Shown in pieces: positions 43,442 through 51,960 of a stretch of 64,000 nucleotides of DNA. Every line of letters begins with the position of its first letter. Position 1 is the first letter of the stretch. The DNA lies in the NCBI GenBank assembly GCA_024235715.1, contig JACKLW010000012.1, forward strand, positions 1 to 64,000, read 5' to 3'. Below the pieces are notes generated by a model. The model had not been told where the DNA came from. It did not search any database and saw nothing but the letters and a program-made list of their open reading frames with translations. The position numbers and the translations under genes were made by a program. This DNA comes from Accumulibacter sp. GTDB lineage: Bacteria > Pseudomonadota > Gammaproteobacteria > Burkholderiales > Rhodocyclaceae.

Positions 43442-44697
43442 ATGAACAGGCAAAATCTACACATCCGCAACGCACGGCTTATCGATCCCGGGAAAGGCCT
43501 TGACGAAGATCTGGATCTGTTCATCGCCGACACCCGCATCGCCGCCATCGGCCAGCCACCGGCCGGTTTCGCGGCGGACCGCAGCATCGACGCCAAGGGG
43601 CTGATCGTATGCCCCGGGCTGGTCGACCTGTCGACCCGTCTGGGCGGCATCGAGTCGGAACTCGCTGCCGCCGTCGCCGGCGGCGTCACCTCGCTGGCCT
43701 GCCCGCCGGACACCAAACCGGCGCTCGACGAACCCGGGCTCGTCGAGCGCCTGGTGCGACGCAGCGAAACACTGGGCCTGGCGCGCGTGTATCCGATCGG
43801 CGCCCTGACCCATGGACTGGCAGGTCAGCGGCTGGCCGAGATGAACAGTCTTTCGCGAGCCGGCTGTATCGGCTTCTCGCAGGCCAACCAGCCGATCGAT
43901 CCACTGTTGTTGCTGCGCGCCATGCAGTATGCCGCCACGTTTGCCTACGCGCTGCGCCTGCGACCACAGGATCAGTTTCTTGCCCGTGACGGTGTCGCGC
44001 ATGATGGCGAGGTCGCGAGCGCGGCTGGGACTGACCGCTGTACCCGTCTCGGCCGAAACCGTCGCCGTCGCGACGGCCCTGCAACTGGCGGCTGAAACGG
44101 GTGTCCGGCTGCACCTTTCGCGGCTTTCTTCGGCCACCGGAATCGCCCTGATCCGCGAGGCAAAGCGGTCCGGCATGGCGGTCAGTTGCGATGTCTCCAT
44201 CCACCACCTGCACCTTTCGGAGATGGACATTGGCTACTTTGACAGCAATGCCCGTTTCGATCCGCCGCTGCGCTCGGCACGCGACCGTGACGCGCTGCGC
44301 TGCCGCCGTCCGCGACGGTCTGGCAGCGCTTTGTTCCGACCATACCCCGGTCGATGCTGACGGCAAGCAACTGCCGTTTGCCGAGGCCCTGCCCGGCGCA
44401 ACCGGCCTCGAACTCCTGCTGCCGCTGACGCTGCTCTGGGCCGAACAGATGAAGGTGCCTCTTACGGACGCGCTGGCCCGCATCACCTGCGATCCGGCGG
44501 CAATTCTCGGTATCGACGCCGGCTCGCTGAGCGTCGGCAGTCAGGCGGACGTCTGCGTCTTCGACGCCAACGAAACCTGGCGCGTCACCCCGGAGGCCCT
44601 GCGCAGCCAGGGAAAGAACAGCCCATACCTCGGCCACGAAGTAAGCGGCAGGGTACGCATGACGCTGGTCGGCGGGCGCATCGTTTTCGAGGCCTGA
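43442..44697 (+). pseudogene. pyrC': dihydroorotase-like protein (inactive PyrC' type), two frameshifts
   Basis: Homology to a dihydroorotase-like subunit runs through three frames. The first segment (MNRQNLHIRNARLIDPGKGL to ARDGVAHDGEVAS) breaks near 44014-44024 at an apparent extra G. The second (RLGLTAVPVSAETVAVATAL to RSARDRDALR) breaks near 44298-44303 at an apparent extra T. The third (AAVRDGLAALCSDHTPVDAD to VGGRIVFEA) runs to the stop at 44697. The metal-binding His-x-His of active dihydroorotase is DLSTRL here, so the protein would be the catalytically dead partner of PyrB even if intact. Two insertions in one conserved operon gene may be assembly errors. If real, they could affect aspartate carbamoyltransferase assembly. 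Confidence 0.8.
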
Positions 44698-44727
44698 GCA
44701 CCCCCCGCCGGACGGGGACGCGCCTGC

Positions 44728-45018
44728 TCACTGTCCGAGCAGACGCCGTGCGTCGTCCAGCGCCGCGCCGCGCACGACGAGAACCTTGCGCCGCGACTTG
44801 TGGCCGTTCCTCAGTTCGATCAGACCCCTCGCAAGACCCAGCCGCTGGGCGACGAAGTCGACCAGCGCGGCATTGGCTCGGCCGTCGATTGCCGGTGCCG
44901 AAAGGCGTACCTTGAGTGCATCGCCGTGCAGGCCGGCTACCCCGCTTCGCTTCGTACCTGGCTGGACATGCACGCTCAAGGCAAGCCCGCCACCGACTTC
45001 GCGTAGCCAGTCGTCCAC
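44728..45018 (-). CDS. yggU: DUF167 (YggU) family protein
   Basis: A 96-residue protein of the DUF167/YggU family, function unknown. Typical stretches are VHVQPGTKRSGVAGLHGDAL, then RLSAPAIDGRANAALVDFVA and ELRNGHKSRRKVLVV. The start is a GTG 3 bp after the yggT stop. It is the last gene of the yggS-proC-yggT-yggU cluster, an order conserved in many proteobacteria. The pyrC' gene converges on it; a weak CCCCG/CGGGG hairpin lies between (44703-44717). Confidence 0.92.
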   Translation of the reverse strand: MDDWLREVGGGLALSVHVQPGTKRSGVAGLHGDALKVRLSAPAIDGRANAALVDFVAQRLGLARGLIELRNGHKSRRKVLVVRGAALDDARRLLGQ

Positions 45019-45021
45019 GGC

Positions 45022-45561
45022 TTAGAGAAACATCAGGACCACTTGCGCGAGGACAATGGCGATCAGCGGCGACAGGTCGACGGCGCCGATGGTCGGCACT
45101 ACCCGCTGTATGGGCCGCAGGAAAGGTCTGGTCAGTTGCCCGACAGGCTGGCTCAACGGCGAGTACGGGCTCACCCACGACAGAACGGCTTGTACCAGCA
45201 AGGCGCCGATCAGTAGATAGATGCTCAGGCGCAAGGTCGCCAGCACACCCTGCCAGAGAAGAAGCGGCAGCAAACCTGTCGCCGACCAGGCTTCGATGTT
45301 GCCCTGCACCGATACCATCGCAGCAGTAAAAATCACCTGCAGCAGATAGGCGGGCAGGAGGCTCGCCAGATCGAGTCCCCACAGCCCGGGCAGCGCCTTG
45401 CGCAGCGGTTTTACCAGCCAGTTGGTCAGGTCGACGACGAAGGTGCCGATCTGGTTGCTGAACGACACCCGAAACGCCTGCATGTAGAAGCGCAGCAGCA
45501 GCGCAAAACTGAGGAAGCCGGTGACGGCCTGGAGCAGAAACAGACCCGCTTGCCCGGCCAT
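45022..45561 (-). CDS. yggT: YggT family membrane protein
   Basis: A 179-residue inner-membrane protein with two YggT domains. Each has a hydrophobic helix pair and the conserved N-x-x-x/V-L-x-P-R-type turn: LTNWLVKPLRKALPGL in the first, SQPVGQLTRPFLRPIQRVVP in the second. Members have been connected with osmotic stress and cell-division-linked processes, but function is unsettled. The ATG at 45561 shares one base with the proC stop (TGATGG), so translation is coupled. Confidence 0.92.
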   Translation of the reverse strand: MAGQAGLFLLQAVTGFLSFALLLRFYMQAFRVSFSNQIGTFVVDLTNWLVKPLRKALPGLWGLDLASLLPAYLLQVIFTAAMVSVQGNIEAWSATGLLPLLLWQGVLATLRLSIYLLIGALLVQAVLSWVSPYSPLSQPVGQLTRPFLRPIQRVVPTIGAVDLSPLIAIVLAQVVLMFL

Positions 45562-46376
45562 CAACTGTCCTTTCCGAGCAGTTCGCCCAGTTCGCGGCTG
45601 CGCGTGTTGGCCGCGAGAACCCCGGCGATGAAACCTTCTCTGACGCCCCTTTTCTCCATGGTCAGCAGGGCAGCTTCGGTCGTTCCGCCTTTCGAAGTGA
45701 CGCGCTCACGCAACACGGCGGCAGCTTCATCCGACTGCACAGCCAGCTTGGCCGCACCGAGCACCGTCTCGATCGACAGCTGGCGAGCCTGTATCGGTGT
45801 AAGACCCAGTTCCACGGCTGCCTGTTGCAGCGTCTCAATGAACAGGAACACGTACGCCGGCCCACTGCCCGAGATCGCGGTAACCGCATCCATCTGCGTC
45901 TCCTCGGCCACCCACAGCGTACTGCCAACGGCCTGCAGGATACGCTCGGCACCCAGTCGCTCGGCCATCGACACCGCCGGCAAGGCGCACAGGCCGGTGA
46001 TGCCGGCGCCGATCAGCGCTGGTGTATTGGGCATCGCCCGCACGATCTTGCCGTAACCTCCCAGCCAGTTCGAGATGTCGGCCAGACGCAGCCCGGCAGC
46101 GATACTGATGATCAATTGCTGATCGAGACGCTTCGGGAGCGACGCACAGGCATCATGCATCTGCTGCGGTTTCACCGACAGCAACAGCGCATCGCAGTCG
46201 AGCGCGGCCGCCGTCGGCGCCTCGTAGCAGCGTACCCCGTACATCAGGCGGAGCTTTGCACGCCCTTGTGCGCCGACCTCGATAACCGCGATGTCGGCTG
46301 GCGCAAATCCGGTCTTCACCAGCCCGCCGATCAGCGCGCTGGCCATATTGCCGCCACCCAGGAAAGTAATTCTCAT
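45561..46376 (-). CDS. proC: pyrroline-5-carboxylate reductase
   Basis: A 271-residue NAD(P)H enzyme for the last step of proline synthesis. The nucleotide-binding start is MRITFLGGGNMASALIGGL. The family signature is close to GSGPAYVFLFIETLQQAAVE, then TSKGGTTEAALLTMEKRGVR near the C-terminus. The gene overlaps the yggS stop as ATGA. Proline synthesis genes proB and proA are not in the window. Confidence 0.96.
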   Translation of the reverse strand: MRITFLGGGNMASALIGGLVKTGFAPADIAVIEVGAQGRAKLRLMYGVRCYEAPTAAALDCDALLLSVKPQQMHDACASLPKRLDQQLIISIAAGLRLADISNWLGGYGKIVRAMPNTPALIGAGITGLCALPAVSMAERLGAERILQAVGSTLWVAEETQMDAVTAISGSGPAYVFLFIETLQQAAVELGLTPIQARQLSIETVLGAAKLAVQSDEAAAVLRERVTSKGGTTEAALLTMEKRGVREGFIAGVLAANTRSRELGELLGKDS

Positions 46377-47062
46377 GCCCGGTTTCTCTCACCAAAAATC
46401 GCGGTGCCCACACGCACCAGCGTCGCCCCCTCGGCGATCGCCGCTTCAAAGTCGTGCGACATACCCATCGAAAGTGTATCAAGCAACAGCCCGTCGGCCC
46501 GCAGTCGTTCCGAAAGCTCCCGCAGCAGCCGGAAAGGTCGTCGTTGCTCCGCCAGACCGTCGCTGCGCGCGGGGATGGCCATCAGGCCACGCAGTCGCAG
46601 CCTCGGCAGCACGGCAACCGCGTGCGCCAAGGCCGCCGCCTCGGCAGGCGAAACGCCGCTCTTGCTGACCTCCCCGCTGACGTTTACCTGCAGACAGACC
46701 GACAGCGGCGGCAATGATGCAGGGCGTTGCTCTGAAAGGCGTTCAGCAATCCGCAAGCGGTCCACAGAATGCACCCAGTTGAAATTCTCGGCAAGCAGTC
46801 GAGTCTTGTTGCTCTGCAGGGAGCCGACAAAATGCCAGTCAAGCCCCAGTCCGCGTAGCTGCGCGACTTTCTCGACGCCTTCCTGGACAAAGCTCTCGGC
46901 AAAAGCCTTCTGCCCAGCCAACGCCAGCTCTTCAACAGCTCTGGCGGGCCAGGTCTTGCTCACGGCGACCAGCGCAACGTCACCGGGATCACGTCCGTAG
47001 TGCCGGGCGGCGCGGGCGATTCGCGCGAGAACGGCTTGCAGCTTGGCAGAAAGAGAGGTCAT
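46373..47062 (-). CDS. yggS: YggS family pyridoxal phosphate homeostasis protein
   Basis: A 229-residue alanine-racemase-fold protein that binds PLP without known catalysis and keeps B6 vitamers balanced. The PLP lysine is in LVAVSKTWPA; other marks are GLDWHFVGSLQSNKTR, LQVNVSGEVSKSGVSP and LSMGMSHDFEAAIAEGATLV with VRVGTAIFGER. The start at 47062 (MTSLSAKL) follows AGAG; the frame extends to 47098 without family similarity. It diverges from pilT and leads the proC cluster. Confidence 0.94.
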   Translation of the reverse strand: MTSLSAKLQAVLARIARAARHYGRDPGDVALVAVSKTWPARAVEELALAGQKAFAESFVQEGVEKVAQLRGLGLDWHFVGSLQSNKTRLLAENFNWVHSVDRLRIAERLSEQRPASLPPLSVCLQVNVSGEVSKSGVSPAEAAALAHAVAVLPRLRLRGLMAIPARSDGLAEQRRPFRLLRELSERLRADGLLLDTLSMGMSHDFEAAIAEGATLVRVGTAIFGERNRA

Positions 47063-47133
47063 AATCGGGCGTTGCGCAGGTTGCCCCGAGTATAGCACCG
47101 CGCCCTGCCTACCGCCCGAGGGGAGCGAACCGG

Positions 47134-48180
47134 ATGGACATCACCGAACTACTTGCCTTCAGCGTCAAGAACAAGGCTTCCGACCTCCACCTGTCATCGG
47201 GCCTGCCGCCGATGATCCGCGTAAACGGCGATGTGCGCCGCATCAACCTGCCGGCCATGGAGCACAAGGACGTGCATGCCAGGGTGTACGACATCATGAG
47301 CGACGGCCAGCGCAAGCAGTACGAAGACACGCTGGAATGCGACTTCTCCTTCGAGATTCCCAACCTGGCGCGCTTTCGCGTCAATGCCTTCGTCCAGAAC
47401 CGAGGCGCCAGCGCGGTCTTCCGGACGATTCCGTCGAAAGTGATGACTCTCGAGGATCTCAACTGTCCGAAAATCTTCAAGAGCATCTCCGAGTATCCAC
47501 GCGGCATTGTGCTGGTTACCGGCCCTACCGGCTCGGGCAAGTCGACAACGCTGGCGGCAATGGTCAACCACGTCAACGAGAACATGTACGGCCACATCCT
47601 CACCGTCGAGGATCCGATCGAGTTCGTGCACCAGTCAAAGAAGTGCCTGATCAACCAGCGCGAAGTCGGGCCGCATACGCTTTCCTTCCAGAACGCGCTG
47701 CGTTCGGCGCTCCGCGAAGACCCCGACGTCATTCTGGTCGGCGAGATGCGCGATCTGGAGACGATCCGGCTGGCGCTCTCCGGTGCTGAAACCGGACACC
47801 TGGTATTCGCCACCTTGCATACTTCAAGTGCCGCCAAGACCATCGACCGGATCGTCGACGTCTTCCCCGCGGCCGAGAAGGAAATGGTTCGCTCGATGCT
47901 CTCCGAGTCGCTGCGCGCGGTCATTTCGCAAACGCTGCTGAAGAGCAAGGATGGCCTGGGACGGGTGGCTGCGCACGAAATCATGATCGGGACCCCGGCG
48001 ATTCGCAACCTGATCCGCGAAAACAAGGTGGCGCAGATGTACTCCTCCCTGCAGACCGGACAGCAGCATGGCATGCAGACCCTTGACCAGAATCTCATTG
48101 ACCTCGTCCGGCGCAATGTCGTTTCGGCCGCGGAGGCCAAGAGCAAGGCCGCCAACAAGGAAAGTTTCCCCGGAATCTAG
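47134..48180 (+). CDS. pilT: type IV pilus retraction ATPase PilT
   Basis: A 348-residue hexameric ATPase that depolymerises pili. The Walker A motif GPTGSGKST starts near residue 130; the Asp box ILTVEDPIEFVHQ, Walker B ILVGEMRDLETIRLA and His box ETGHLVFATLHTSSAAKTID are all intact. Length matches Pseudomonas PilT (344). The C-terminal AIRNLIRENKVAQMYSSLQT is the retraction motif region. It is 27 bp from pilU and far from the pilG operon that regulates it. Confidence 0.97.
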   Translation: MDITELLAFSVKNKASDLHLSSGLPPMIRVNGDVRRINLPAMEHKDVHARVYDIMSDGQRKQYEDTLECDFSFEIPNLARFRVNAFVQNRGASAVFRTIPSKVMTLEDLNCPKIFKSISEYPRGIVLVTGPTGSGKSTTLAAMVNHVNENMYGHILTVEDPIEFVHQSKKCLINQREVGPHTLSFQNALRSALREDPDVILVGEMRDLETIRLALSGAETGHLVFATLHTSSAAKTIDRIVDVFPAAEKEMVRSMLSESLRAVISQTLLKSKDGLGRVAAHEIMIGTPAIRNLIRENKVAQMYSSLQTGQQHGMQTLDQNLIDLVRRNVVSAAEAKSKAANKESFPGI

Positions 48181-48207
48181 GCCCGCTTCGCGAGCAGGAG
48201 AAAGAGC

Positions 48208-49344
48208 ATGGAGCAAGATCAAGCACTGAAGTTCATGCACGAACTGTTACGCCTGATGACCCAGAAGAATGGTTCCGACCTCTTCATCACCGCCCATTTC
48301 CCGCCAGCGATAAAGATCGACGGCAAGGTGATGCCGGTATCCAACCAGGCTCTGCTGCCACAGCATTCTGCCGAACTCGCGCGCTCGATCATGAATGACC
48401 GCCAAGCCACCGAGTTCGAAGAAAAGAAGGAATGCAACTTCGCCATTTCACCGGGCAACATTGGCCGCTTCCGCGTAAATGCCATGGTGCAGCAGGGGCG
48501 CGTGGCGGTGGTCTGCCGGACGATCAATCTGGTCGTGCCGACGCTGGACGACCTCGCCCTGCCACCGGTGCTCAAGGACATCGCCCTGACCAGTCGCGGC
48601 CTGGTGATTTTCGTTGGCGGCACCGGCACCGGCAAGACCACCTCGCTGGCAGCACTGGTCGACCACCGCAACCGGAATACCCATGGCCACATCATCACGA
48701 TCGAAGACCCGATCGAGTTCGTTCACGAACACAAGAAATGCATCATCACGCAGCGTGAAATCGGGGTGGACACCGACTCCTGGGAGGTGGCGCTGAAGAA
48801 CACCCTGCGGCAGGCACCGAACGTGATCATGATGGGCGAGATCCGTGATCGGGCAACCATGGACTACGCCGTCGCCTTCGCCGAGACCGGGCACCTCTGC
48901 CTGGCCACGCTGCACGCCAACAGCAGCAACCAGGCCATCGACCGGATCATCAACTTCTTCCCCGAAGAACGGCGTCACCAGCTGCTGATGGACCTCTCCC
49001 TGAACCTGCGCGCCCTGGTTTCGCAGCGCCTGCTACCGAAGAAGGACGGCAAGGGAAGAGTGCCGGCAATCGAGATCCTTCTCAACACGCCGCTGATCTC
49101 CGACCTGATCTTCAAGGGACAGGTGCACGAACTCAAGGACGTGATGAAGCGCTCGCGCGAACTCGGCATGCAGACTTTCGACCAGGCGCTGTTCGACCTC
49201 TATGAGGCCGGCCAGATCGACTACCAGGACGCCCTGCGCAACGCCGACTCGCTCAACGATCTGCGACTGCAGATCAAGCTCAATGGCAAGGAGTCGAAAG
49301 ACAGGGACCTGACCGCCGGCATAGGTCACCTGGACATCGTCTAG
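48208..49344 (+). CDS. pilU: PilT-dependent retraction ATPase PilU
   Basis: A 378-residue PilT paralogue that aids retraction. Walker A is GGTGTGKTT near residue 137, with IITIEDPIEFVHEHKKC, Walker B VIMMGEIRDRATMDYA and ETGHLCLATLHANSSNQAID. The long C-terminal end (YEAGQIDYQDALRNADSLND) is characteristic of PilU. GAG-rich sequence before the ATG gives a good ribosome binding site. Co-transcribed with pilT. Confidence 0.96.
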   Translation: MEQDQALKFMHELLRLMTQKNGSDLFITAHFPPAIKIDGKVMPVSNQALLPQHSAELARSIMNDRQATEFEEKKECNFAISPGNIGRFRVNAMVQQGRVAVVCRTINLVVPTLDDLALPPVLKDIALTSRGLVIFVGGTGTGKTTSLAALVDHRNRNTHGHIITIEDPIEFVHEHKKCIITQREIGVDTDSWEVALKNTLRQAPNVIMMGEIRDRATMDYAVAFAETGHLCLATLHANSSNQAIDRIINFFPEERRHQLLMDLSLNLRALVSQRLLPKKDGKGRVPAIEILLNTPLISDLIFKGQVHELKDVMKRSRELGMQTFDQALFDLYEAGQIDYQDALRNADSLNDLRLQIKLNGKESKDRDLTAGIGHLDIV

Positions 49345-49355
49345 CGCCGCCGCGT

Positions 49356-49401
49356 CGCACCCCCGGCTCGTTGATGAAGGCTTAGCTTAGCCTCGGGTGC
49401 G
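49356..49401. terminator. nested hairpins between pilU and the convergent methyltransferase gene
   Basis: CGCACCC (49356-49362) pairs with GGGTGCG (49395-49401), with three more pairs after a 2-base mismatch, and AGGCT/AGCCT forms a second stem inside. The position between two convergent stops fits a bidirectional terminator. There is no T run. Confidence 0.45.
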
Positions 49402-49418
49402 GGCGGCTGGTTGCCCCG

Positions 49419-50582
49419 CTACGACAAGTTGGCCCTGTCCTTGCCGCCACGGTTGCTCCCGGCAACCATCTTGAACTCGTACAGGCGGCATTCGAGTGCG
49501 CCGTTGTATAGCGGCGTCTTCTTGCTGGGCGTCAGGCGCACCAGTTTCGGCAGACGTGTGTCGGCACTGATCAGGTAACAGGTCCAGCCGGCAAACCTTC
49601 GCTTCAGCGCCTGGCCCAGCGGCGGATAGAATGCTGCCAACTCGTCATCGCTGGAAACGCGCTCGCCGTATGGTGGATTGCTGACCATGATTCCCTGATC
49701 CGCAGGCGCCTCGACATCCAGCAGATCGCCCGAACGCAGAGTGACCGCCGGCAACAGCCCGGCGCGATCCAGGTTGGCGAGTGCAGCGCGCACCGCTACC
49801 GGCGAGATGTCGCTGCCGAAGATCCGCGCGTCGGCACGCGGCTTCTCGGTAGCCTGCGCCGTGGCGTGCAGCGTTTTCCAGGCGGCGGCATCGAAATTGC
49901 GCAGCTTCTGGAAGGCGAAATCACGCCTGGCGCCTGGCGCCTGGCCTAGCGCTATCTGGGCCGCCTCGACCAGAAACGTACCGCTGCCGCACATCGGGTC
50001 GAAAAGGGCGACGCCGGGCTGCCAGCCGCTGAGGCGGAGGATTCCCGCGGCAAGGTTCTCGCGCAGCGGCGCCTCGACGGTCTTCTGGCGAAAACCGCGC
50101 TGATAGAGCGGCGCACCCGAGGTATCCAGGTAGAGCGTACACGCGTCACTGCTGACAAAACCCTGGATGCGCACGTCTGGCTGACGCGTGTCGACACTGG
50201 GACGGCGGCCGAACTCACGCCGAAAGCGATCGCAGACCGCGTCCTTGATGCGCAGGGTCACGAAGTCGATGCTTTTCAGTGGGCTCTTCACGGCATTGAC
50301 GTCGACCCGAATCGTCTGTTCGGGAACAAACCATTCCGGCCATGCGGTATCCAGCGCCAGCCGGTAGATGTCTTCCTCCTTCGCGTACGGGGCCTGTGCG
50401 ACCCGGCACAGGATGCGTGTGGCAATCCGTGAGTGGAGATTGGCACGGTAGCAGACCGGCCAATCGGCCCGAAAATGCACCCCGCCGGAGATCTGCTGCA
50501 GATCGCGGCCACCCGCCAGCGCGAGGTCTTCCGAGAGCAGTGTCTCGAGGCCACGCGGGCAGCTTGCAAAAAACATTTCCAC
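49419..50582 (-). CDS. THUMP-domain class I SAM-dependent RNA methyltransferase (RlmL-type)
   Basis: A 387-residue methyltransferase similar to the N-terminal (RlmL) part of E. coli RlmKL, which makes m2G in 23S rRNA. The THUMP region covers about residues 45-155; the catalytic domain has FDPMCGSGTFLVEAAQIAL and the NPPY motif in MVSNPPYGERV. The GTG start at 50582 follows GGGAG by 6 bases; the ATG 6 bases later is less well spaced. The RlmK half found in E. coli is absent, which is common in betaproteobacteria. The exact target is assigned by similarity. Confidence 0.88.
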   Translation of the reverse strand: MEMFFASCPRGLETLLSEDLALAGGRDLQQISGGVHFRADWPVCYRANLHSRIATRILCRVAQAPYAKEEDIYRLALDTAWPEWFVPEQTIRVDVNAVKSPLKSIDFVTLRIKDAVCDRFRREFGRRPSVDTRQPDVRIQGFVSSDACTLYLDTSGAPLYQRGFRQKTVEAPLRENLAAGILRLSGWQPGVALFDPMCGSGTFLVEAAQIALGQAPGARRDFAFQKLRNFDAAAWKTLHATAQATEKPRADARIFGSDISPVAVRAALANLDRAGLLPAVTLRSGDLLDVEAPADQGIMVSNPPYGERVSSDDELAAFYPPLGQALKRRFAGWTCYLISADTRLPKLVRLTPSKKTPLYNGALECRLYEFKMVAGSNRGGKDRANLS

Positions 50583-50605
50583 ACTTGTCTCCCGATCGTT
50601 ACAGG

Positions 50606-51022
50606 CTAGAAGGGCTTCATCACGACCAGATAGGTCGCCGCCAGCAACAAGAGCACCGGCACTTCGTTGAACCAGCGAAACCAGACATGGCTGCGCATCT
50701 TGACGCCGGCCTTGAAGTCGCGCAGCAAGCGACCGCAGTAGGCGTGATAACCGACCAGCAGTATCACCAGCGCAGTCTTCGCGTGCAGCCAGCCACCGGA
50801 AAAGCCATAGCCCAACCACAACCAGAGGCCAAGTGCGACCGCCAGAAAGCCGATCGGCGTCATGAAGCGATAGAGCTTGCCGGCCATCAACAGCAACCGC
50901 TCGCGCTCGGCAATGCTGTCTTCCTTGACCATCGCCAGATTGACGAAAATGCGCGGCAGGTAGAACAGGCCGGCGAACCAGCTGACCACCATCCAGAGAT
51001 GCAGGACCTTGACTACGAGCAC
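50606..51022 (-). CDS. hemJ: HemJ-type protoporphyrinogen oxidase / CopD-like membrane protein
   Basis: A 138-residue protein with four membrane helices, of the HemJ (UPF0093) family. Conserved features: VLHLWMVVSWFAGLFYLPR with the early histidine, GGWLHAKTALVILLVGYHAYC and WFNEVPVLLLLAATYLVV. HemJ oxidises protoporphyrinogen IX to protoporphyrin IX in many proteobacteria lacking HemG and HemY. The start is a GTG that overlaps the end of the epimerase gene by 10 bp. The assignment depends on motif recall; a CopD-like role is the alternative. Confidence 0.82.
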   Translation of the reverse strand: MLVVKVLHLWMVVSWFAGLFYLPRIFVNLAMVKEDSIAERERLLLMAGKLYRFMTPIGFLAVALGLWLWLGYGFSGGWLHAKTALVILLVGYHAYCGRLLRDFKAGVKMRSHVWFRWFNEVPVLLLLAATYLVVMKPF

Positions 51023-51921
51023 TGATGCTTCCTTTCATGTAAGGCGGCGGCGACGCCATCTTCGACGCGCGGATAGCGCAGCGTCACCCGCAGCTCTCGT
51101 TTGATGCGCTGATTTGCCAATCGGCGCGATTCACTCATGAACGACCATTGCATTGGCGACAGCGAGGCTTTCGCCTCATTGCGTGACAGACGCGGCGCCC
51201 TGGGCAAGCCGAGCCGGTCGGCGACGAGATCGAAATAGTCACCCATGCGGATTTCCGAATCGTCGCTCGCGTTGTAGCTGCGGTTGCTGCGCCCATAGCG
51301 CAGCGCAGCATGGGTCACCCGTGCCAAGTCATCGGCATGGATATGGTTGGTGTAGACGTCGTCTGCCTTGCACAGCGCGGCGACGCCCCGCCTCAGGCGC
51401 TCGATCGGCAAACGGTCGGCGGCATAGATGCCGGGCGCACGCAGAATGCTGACGACGACACCCGAACGACGCCCGAAGGCGCGCAACTGGCGCTCGGCAT
51501 CGAGCCGCCGGCAAGCGCGGACAGTTGCGGGAGAAGGCGAACGCGTCTCGTCGACACGCGCGCCGGCGCAGTCGCCATAGACGCCGGACGTACTTATATA
51601 GACGAGTCGCTGTGGTAGACTCAGGCCGCTGGCGAGGGCGGCAAGCAGGTAGCGCGTCCGGATGTCGCGGCGACCAACCTGCCGACCTGCTTGCCGGGCA
51701 GCCGGCGGCGCCAGATGGATAATGACATCAGCAAGGCCGGCAATACGCTTCAGGGTGCCGGGGCGATCGAGGTCGGCAAGTATCGGTATGCTGCCCTGCC
51801 CGCGCCAGAAAGCGAGTTGCTCCGGATCGCGAACGAGGGTGAAGACACGGTAGTGGCCGAGCAATCGGGGCAGGAGACGGCGGGCGATATCTCCGCAGCC
51901 GACGATCAATAGTTTTTGCAC
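51013..51921 (-). CDS. NAD(P)-dependent epimerase/dehydratase family protein
   Basis: A 302-residue Rossmann-fold protein of the extended or atypical SDR group (YeeZ-like). The N-terminal dinucleotide site is MQKLLIVGCGDIARRL. The segment LVYISTSGVYGD holds the Ser and Tyr region, but the usual Tyr-x-x-x-Lys pair is not evident, as in atypical SDRs. The substrate is unknown. It starts with a GTG and lies divergent from the iron-sulfur reductase gene (39 bp apart). Confidence 0.8.
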   Translation of the reverse strand: MQKLLIVGCGDIARRLLPRLLGHYRVFTLVRDPEQLAFWRGQGSIPILADLDRPGTLKRIAGLADVIIHLAPPAARQAGRQVGRRDIRTRYLLAALASGLSLPQRLVYISTSGVYGDCAGARVDETRSPSPATVRACRRLDAERQLRAFGRRSGVVVSILRAPGIYAADRLPIERLRRGVAALCKADDVYTNHIHADDLARVTHAALRYGRSNRSYNASDDSEIRMGDYFDLVADRLGLPRAPRLSRNEAKASLSPMQWSFMSESRRLANQRIKRELRVTLRYPRVEDGVAAALHERKHQCS

Positions 51922-51960
51922 TGCGCAATTTTACCGGATTCGCACATCAGCGGAGATGCA

